From an uncultured Psychromonas sp. (lineage in GTDB: Bacteria; Pseudomonadota; Gammaproteobacteria; Enterobacterales; Psychromonadaceae), in contig NZ_CANLFB010000002.1 of assembly GCF_947489755.1 (NCBI RefSeq), positions 124,001-188,000 of the forward strand: DNA of 64,000 nt. Direction: 5' to 3'. Under the pieces are notes generated by a model that was not told where the DNA came from, searched no databases, and saw only the letters and a list, made by a program, of their open reading frames with translations. How positions within the stretch are numbered: position 1 is the stretch's first letter; each line of letters starts with the position of its first letter. The translations under genes and the position numbers were made by a program. Below are positions 59,182-64,000 of the stretch, piece by piece.

Positions 59182-59850
59182 TTATTTTAATACGTTTTGA
59201 ATCCAAGCTGCAATATCCACTAGCTGCTCTGCGACGACAGAATGCGGCATCGCATAAGATTGCCATTGTGCTTGATAACCTGCAGCCACTAATAAGGTAT
59301 TGGCTTTCTTGCCTGCACTGATTGGCACAACTTCATCTTGTTCACCGTGATGTTGCAAAATAGGTGTTTGTTGGTTTACTGCTGATAGTTCGGTCGGTAA
59401 TGCTTCTGGATTGGGTAGATAGCATGACATTGCTAAAATCCCCGCTAACTTTTGTGGGTATCTTAACCCAGAAAATAGACTGATCACGCCACCTTGGCTG
59501 AAGCCGGCTAATACAATTTTATCTGCTGCAATACCGCTATCAATCTGCTCTTGAATCAGTGCATGGAGGCGTTTCTCTGAAGCCATGACGCCTGTTATGT
59601 CAGCTCGGTTATGTAAATCCATGCTTTTAATATCATACCAAGAACGCATAACCGCACCTTGGTTAATGGTGACTGCTTGTTCTGGGGCATGCGGGAATAT
59701 AAAACGGATCTGATGATCTTGAGGTAATTGTAATGCTGGCACAATAGGAGAAAACCCGGCGCCTGAATCGCCTAAGCCATGTAACCAAATAACACATGAT
59801 GTTGCTTTTGAAGATGGATTAACGATTATTTTTTCTAAGGTTGCAGACAT
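59182..59850 (-). CDS. carboxylesterase (phospholipase/carboxylesterase family)
   Basis: A 222-residue alpha/beta hydrolase. The nucleophile elbow is GFSQGGVISL, with a preceding WLHGLGDSGAGF oxyanion segment, and the late QHGEQDEVVPI and MPHSV supply the acid and histidine. This is the family of small acyl-thioesterase-like esterases (Pseudomonas EstB, E. coli YpfH). The substrate is unknown. Monocistronic. Confidence 0.87.
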   Translation of the reverse strand: MSATLEKIIVNPSSKATSCVIWLHGLGDSGAGFSPIVPALQLPQDHQIRFIFPHAPEQAVTINQGAVMRSWYDIKSMDLHNRADITGVMASEKRLHALIQEQIDSGIAADKIVLAGFSQGGVISLFSGLRYPQKLAGILAMSCYLPNPEALPTELSAVNQQTPILQHHGEQDEVVPISAGKKANTLLVAAGYQAQWQSYAMPHSVVAEQLVDIAAWIQNVLK

Positions 59851-59976
59851 ATATATTGACCCTGTATTTGTTTGTTGATGAGCTTGTGCTTTAGTTTATC
59901 TATTCGCTTATTTATTAACTTATCTATTCTCTTATCTATTAACTTCGATAGTGGTTAATTAAATAGTACGTTATTA

Positions 59977-60453
59977 CTAGTCGAGTGGTAAGGCTGTTTT
60001 TTTCAATACTTCACGTAATACAAAGCTGGAATGCACGCCTGTAACACCTTCAAGCTTAGTGATGTGTCCTAATAGGAATTGCTCATAATGTTGCATATCG
60101 CGTACCACGACTTTTAATAAAAAGTCAGCAGATTGTCCGGTGACAATTAAGCATTCTAATACTTCCGGTAACGCCGTGACTGAGGCTTCAAAGTTTTCAA
60201 ATCGCTCAGGAGTATGTCTATCCATACTGATACCAATCATGGCGGTGAGGTTTAATCCTAACGCGGCACTTTTTAATAGCGTGACATGTTTGTCGATAAT
60301 GCCTGATTCTTCAAGTCGTTTAACACGACGAGAACAAGGGGTTGGAGATAAACCAATGCTATCTGCCAACTCTAAATTACTAATGCGGGCATTGCCTTGC
60401 ATCAGTTGCAATATTTGTTTATCTATTCGGTCTAATTTTACGATTGATTGCAT
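59977..60453 (-). CDS. Lrp/AsnC-family transcription regulator
   Basis: A 158-residue regulator: helix-turn-helix ISNLELADSIGLSPTPCSRR near the N-terminus and a RAM ligand-binding domain (VLECLIVTGQSADFLLKVV). It is divergent from leuA with 280 bases between the starts and may regulate amino-acid genes such as leuA; the effector is unknown, though leucine is a likely candidate. Confidence 0.88.
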   Translation of the reverse strand: MQSIVKLDRIDKQILQLMQGNARISNLELADSIGLSPTPCSRRVKRLEESGIIDKHVTLLKSAALGLNLTAMIGISMDRHTPERFENFEASVTALPEVLECLIVTGQSADFLLKVVVRDMQHYEQFLLGHITKLEGVTGVHSSFVLREVLKKTALPLD

Positions 60454-60576
60454 GGTTATTTCTCAATGTGTATTTAATCACTACGTTTCTTTGTATTTGT
60501 AGTTATTTGTTGCAATATTTTGCAGTTATAAGGCTAACTTTGCAACCATTCACTCATAATAATTCGCTATAGTTTA

Positions 60577-60668
60577 CAGCATGAATAGCGAGCGAAGTTT
60601 CTTATCGGAAATGGGTGGCAATAACCTTATCATGCTGAGCCAACTCGCTAATTCGCATAAACTACGCT
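60577..60668 (+). promoter_or_regulatory. possible leader structure upstream of leuA
   Basis: Three sets of inverted segments lie here: CAGCATGA (60577)/TCATGCTG (60630), TAGCGAG (60586)/CTCGCTA (60644), AGCGAAGTTT (60591)/AAACTACGCT (60659, one mismatch). They cross one another and cannot all form at once, as in alternative-fold leaders. Attenuation is conjecture. Confidence 0.3.
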
Positions 60669-60732
60669 TTACTGTTGCTTTATCGTTATAATGATAACAA
60701 TCATATCAAAAAATAGTTTTAGGGAATCTCTT

Positions 60733-62469
60733 ATGCCAGTGAATAGCAATCAACCATCTAGTTTTAATCATAAAAAATACCGTGCTTTTGCGCCTATTCA
60801 AAAAACCGATAGACGTTGGCCTAACCATGTTATTAGTGTTGCACCTGATTGGTGTAGTGTTGATTTAAGAGATGGTAACCAAGCACTTATTGAGCCAATG
60901 AGCCCAAGCCAAAAACTAGAAATGTTTAAGCTATTAGTTGATGTTGGTTTTAAAGAAATTGAAGTAGGTTTCCCTGCAGCCTCTGCCCCTGACTTTGATT
61001 TTGTTCGCCAATTGATTGAAGAAGATTTAATTCCTGACGATGTAACGATTCAAGTATTAACACAAGCAAGAGAGCCGTTGATTGCACGTAGCTTTGAGTC
61101 ATTAAAAGGCGCGAAGAAAGCGATTGTTCATTTATATAATTCAACGTCTACAGTGCAGCGTGAACAAGTTTTCAAAAAATCATGTGAAGAAATTAAAGCC
61201 ATTGCCATCCAGGGTGCGCAATGGGTAAAAGAGATGGCTTCTCAACAGCCTGATACACGTTGGTCTTTCCAGTATTCTCCTGAAAGCTTTACGGGCACAG
61301 AAATGGATTACGCATTAGAAGTGTGTGATGCCGTGATTAATGTATGGCAACCAACGCCAGATAATAAAGTGATCATCAATCTACCTGCTACAGTCGAAGT
61401 TTCTACTCCGAACGTTTATGCCGATCAAATTGAATGGATTAACGATAATATCAGTCATCGTGAAGCCGTTAGAATTAGCTTACATACGCATAATGACCGT
61501 GGTTGTGGTGTTGCTGCTGCTGAGTTAGGTGTGTTAGCAGGTGCTGACCGTATCGAAGGGACATTATTAGGTAACGGCGAACGTACGGGTAACATGGATA
61601 TCGTAACGATGGCGATGAATATTTATAGCCAAGGTATTGACCCTGAATTAAATTTATCTGATATGGACCGTATTATTTCTACGGTTGAACGTTGTACTCA
61701 ATTAGCGGTTCATCCACGTCATGCTTATGCTGGCGAATTAGTCTTTGCGGCTTTCTCTGGTAGCCATCAAGATGCGATTAACAAGTGTATGAGTATTGAT
61801 GCAGAGCAACGTAAAGAAGACCCTGATGCACATTGGCAAGTGGCTTACTTACCGATTGATCCGCGTGATTTAGGTCGTAGTTATCAGCAAGTGATCCGTA
61901 TTAATAGTCAATCAGGTAAGGGCGGTGTCGCTTATGTACTTGAGCAAGACTACGGTATTCAAATGCCGCGTTGGATGCAGGTTGATTTTAGCCCGCATAT
62001 TCAAGCGTTCGCTGAGAAAAGTGAAGCTGAAGTCGGGCCTCAAGTAATACATGATATTTTCTCAAGTACTTACTTAAATCCACAACATGCTGTCAATATT
62101 GAAAGCTACCAACTTAACCGCGAAGGTAGTATTGATACATTACAAGCGCAGTTGACAACACAGAACCAAACGCTTGAATTAAATGGTAAAGGTAAAGGTG
62201 TATTGGATGCCTTTGTGAAAGGCTTAAGCGCCGCTATTGGCCATGACATTGTATTAATTGATTACACTGAGCATGCTTTACCAAGTAAGTTAGGTTCTGA
62301 AAATGAACAAGCTGAAGCGATGGCTTATGTACAAATTAGTATTCAAGGCCACCGTTACTGTGCTGCCTCTAACTGCCACGATATCTTGACAGCCTCTATG
62401 CAAGCGGTATTGAATGCATTAGGTCGTAGTAATATCAATGTTGCGTCATCTATTTCATTATCTGCTTAA
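60733..62469 (+). CDS. leuA: 2-isopropylmalate synthase, long (type 2) form
   Basis: Catalyses the first step of leucine synthesis from 2-oxoisovalerate and acetyl-CoA. The 578-residue protein is of the longer LeuA2 group (fungal/actinobacterial type) rather than the 520-residue E. coli type: WCSVDLRDGNQALIEPM, SLHTHNDRGCGVAAAELG, GTLLGNGERTGNMDIVTMAMN and the C-terminal LeuA dimer/regulatory domain (YTEHALPSKLGSENEQAEA). AGGGA at 60721 fits the ATG at 60733. leuBCD are not adjacent. Confidence 0.92.
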   Translation: MPVNSNQPSSFNHKKYRAFAPIQKTDRRWPNHVISVAPDWCSVDLRDGNQALIEPMSPSQKLEMFKLLVDVGFKEIEVGFPAASAPDFDFVRQLIEEDLIPDDVTIQVLTQAREPLIARSFESLKGAKKAIVHLYNSTSTVQREQVFKKSCEEIKAIAIQGAQWVKEMASQQPDTRWSFQYSPESFTGTEMDYALEVCDAVINVWQPTPDNKVIINLPATVEVSTPNVYADQIEWINDNISHREAVRISLHTHNDRGCGVAAAELGVLAGADRIEGTLLGNGERTGNMDIVTMAMNIYSQGIDPELNLSDMDRIISTVERCTQLAVHPRHAYAGELVFAAFSGSHQDAINKCMSIDAEQRKEDPDAHWQVAYLPIDPRDLGRSYQQVIRINSQSGKGGVAYVLEQDYGIQMPRWMQVDFSPHIQAFAEKSEAEVGPQVIHDIFSSTYLNPQHAVNIESYQLNREGSIDTLQAQLTTQNQTLELNGKGKGVLDAFVKGLSAAIGHDIVLIDYTEHALPSKLGSENEQAEAMAYVQISIQGHRYCAASNCHDILTASMQAVLNALGRSNINVASSISLSA

Positions 62470-62524
62470 GCGTTTTAATGATTAATTGGCCATCAATAAC
62501 TGGCCATAACTGATCATCACTATG

Positions 62525-62551
62525 GCTTCATGAAGCGTTAAATCATGAAGC
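62525..62551 (+). terminator. possible leuA terminator
   Basis: GCTTCATG and CATGAAGC pair around an 11-base loop, 55 bases after the leuA stop codon. A T run is lacking. Confidence 0.4.
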
Positions 62552-62955
62552 TATAGTTATATAGTTATATAGTTACATTAATACTTTTTAATTAGGTAAT
62601 GTAACTCACTCCAGTAATCAATTCTTCTTAATGAAACTTTTAGCTAAGCTGCTAAAATAAACTCCTCAAAAATTTCCTAAATTAAATTCCAGTCATTCTT
62701 TGATTAATTTTACTCATTAACACGATTTTATACTGCATCTATTTTTTATAAAAATAACCAGTATTTACATAACGTTTTGTCTTTTATTCACTTTTTACGT
62801 GGATCCTTACACGCAAGCTAAATCGCAGTGTTCTTACTTTTTAAAATACGATAAAAAATAAGTAGGATTAACAATCAATAAATGCAGAAAGAAGTAAACA
62901 ATTTGTCTGATTGTTACCAAAGAGATATTGATAAAGTCACCCCTTAAAAGTAGAA

Positions 62956-62970
62956 TGCGAATCATTATCG
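62956..62970. promoter_or_regulatory. possible Fur box before the OmpR-type regulator
   Basis: TGCGAATCATTATCG matches the Fur 7-1-7 core (TGATAATnATTATCA) at 12 of 15 positions. It lies 16 bases upstream of the regulator's ATG, overlapping the leader. Weaker than the site at 2439. Confidence 0.4.
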
Positions 62971-62985
62971 TCCAGGGAGGTTGTT

Positions 62986-63807
62986 ATGTCTTATATCGTG
63001 GTGGTTAGTGATAATCTGCAAAGCAGAAGGTTATTAACACAAGTGCTTACTAAAGCTGCTTATCAGGTCACTTGCTTTAGTGATGTTAAAAGTACTTTAG
63101 CTCACTTACAGCAGCAGGGCGCTGATGTTGTGATATTAGATAATGAGTTTTCGAATGGTTCATTGACAGATATTTTCACTCCTAATACGCTATCTTCTCA
63201 TGTTGAAAATGCTCATGAACTACCTGCTCACCTTTCTGAACATAAACGCGATGACTGTCATCAATTTGATGCTCACTTGGTCGCTAAAGAAACACGCAAA
63301 TTAATTTCAACAATATGTAAACATTTTGCTACCCCTATCTTGTTATTGAGTGAGGCTGAAGACCAAGCAAATTTACTGGATAAGTTAAAAGCAGGTGCAG
63401 ACCAATATCTTAATAAACCTTATTCAGAGCAAGCTTTATTGGTACATATAGAAGTTCTCTTACGTCGTGTCGCATTAGAAAAACAACGCGCAACATTTGA
63501 TAATTGCACTGAACGTTTCTCATTTAAAATATCGCGTCTGCCATTAACAGAAACGGAAGTGCAGTTGGTGCAATATTTGAGTAAAAATGATGGTGATATT
63601 ATCTCTAAAGCGACGTTGCAAAAAGAAGTGTTGAAACGAGAATTATCAGCTTTCGATCGGAATTTAGACGTTCATATTAGTAATATCCGCCGTAAAATGT
63701 GTAATGCGGGTTTATCCAAATTACACATAAAAACAGTCCATGGTAAAGGCTATGCTTTTAGCGAGAAAGTTGCACAATTGTCTTGCATGCTTATGTGTTT
63801 TTTATAA
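62986..63807 (+). CDS. OmpR/PhoB-type response regulator with enlarged receiver
   Basis: A 273-residue regulator. The receiver has VVVSDN in place of the usual acidic pair, the phospho-acceptor-like Asp52 (VVILDNEF), a switch Ser122 (LLLSE) and the conserved Lys144 (LNKPYS). About 70 residues separate Asp52 from Ser122, against about 30 normally, so there is an insertion of about 40 residues rich in His and acidic residues. The C-terminal winged helix is normal (LPLTETEVQLVQYL, FDRNLDVHISNIRRKM and VHGKGYAF). GGGAGG precedes the ATG. No kinase gene is next to it within the window. Confidence 0.8.
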   Translation: MSYIVVVSDNLQSRRLLTQVLTKAAYQVTCFSDVKSTLAHLQQQGADVVILDNEFSNGSLTDIFTPNTLSSHVENAHELPAHLSEHKRDDCHQFDAHLVAKETRKLISTICKHFATPILLLSEAEDQANLLDKLKAGADQYLNKPYSEQALLVHIEVLLRRVALEKQRATFDNCTERFSFKISRLPLTETEVQLVQYLSKNDGDIISKATLQKEVLKRELSAFDRNLDVHISNIRRKMCNAGLSKLHIKTVHGKGYAFSEKVAQLSCMLMCFL

Positions 63808-64000
63808 TCTATTTAATTCACCCATACTTTTCCGATTCTATTAAGGTAATTTAATCATTAAGTTACCTTAATATAGTTGTTTTTTTAAGTTCCTTACTTT
63901 CTTTTAAATACTTCAGCCCTCCTTATTTTTGCTTATTAATTACACTCTCTTATTTTTCTTTAATAAATGTAAAGAATGTAATTTTGTTGTTATTGATAAT

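Larger units (their letters stand above)
62470..62985. other. intergenic region after leuA
   Basis: A 516-base AT-rich region. It holds a weak hairpin after leuA (GCTTCATG/CATGAAGC, 62525-62551), a short tandem repeat TATAGTTA (about 62549-62578) and a Fur-like motif near the next gene. No gene supported. Confidence 0.55.

Noticed and set aside
60581-60691. A 36-codon ORF rich in leucine before leuA, as a classic leader peptide.
   Set aside because: It has no ribosome-binding site and no run of leucine codons, and no terminator hairpin with a T run follows it.

Overview
The window looks like chromosome of a cold-adapted or marine, low-GC gammaproteobacterium. Gene order and protein sequences fit the Psychromonas/Vibrio/Shewanella side of the class: rsd-nudC-hemE, purHD, hupA-yjaG, prmA-dusB-fis, aroQ/acs, slyX next to fkpA. 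I favour a Psychromonas-like organism, but that is inference from synteny and base composition, not a species call. I saw no rRNA, tRNA, CRISPR array or intact transposase.

Layout. 0.4-2.1 kb: holD-rimI and a SpoU-type RNA methyltransferase. 2.1-3.1 kb: a long intergenic stretch with a Fur box in front of a 45-codon membrane peptide. 3.1-6.7 kb: sprT-metK (with a MetJ box), an M23 cell-wall endopeptidase and a DUF3802-like protein. 6.9-16.4 kb: housekeeping block rsd, nudC, hemE, GNAT, purH, purD, hydrolase-OsmC fusion, hupA, yjaG. Two structured repeats in inverted orientation lie between purH and purD. 16.7-24.7 kb: fis-dusB-prmA, a LuxR-type response regulator facing a hybrid kinase, aroQ and acs. 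accBC, often found between aroQ and prmA in relatives, are absent here. 25.1-28.8 kb: a two-gene minor-pilin operon whose second product ends in a chitin-binding-like module, then DinB-like and NRDE genes, the latter followed by two extra copies of its own 3' end. 28.9-33.1 kb: slyX, a WD40 lipoprotein, an FKBP lipoprotein, a phosphoglycerate-mutase-like phosphatase and a YhiN-type flavoprotein.

33.1-39.4 kb is the accessory part. It starts with a LysR gene cut down to its first codons beside a hairpin repeat, continues with DoxX, glutathionyl-hydroquinone reductase and DODA-type dioxygenase genes, then a diverged partial second copy of the yhiN 3' end. It finishes with a tightly overlapping four-ORF operon that I read as an ABC-3C-like conflict (probably antiphage) system: a TM/coiled-coil protein, a CTD-type protein, a small middle component and a DUF2326-type ATPase. 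The first two ORFs are in one frame, separated only by an amber codon and one further codon.

39.8-64 kb returns to ordinary chromosome: hpf, an unrecognised 334-residue protein, a MarR-HlyD-DUF2955 efflux operon with a double operator, two chemoreceptors, the formaldehyde pathway frmA/fghA with a divergent LysR gene, a tripartite tricarboxylate transporter (TctC-B-A) with its CitA/CitB-like two-component system, an esterase, an Lrp-type regulator divergent from a long-form leuA, and an OmpR-type regulator with an enlarged receiver domain.
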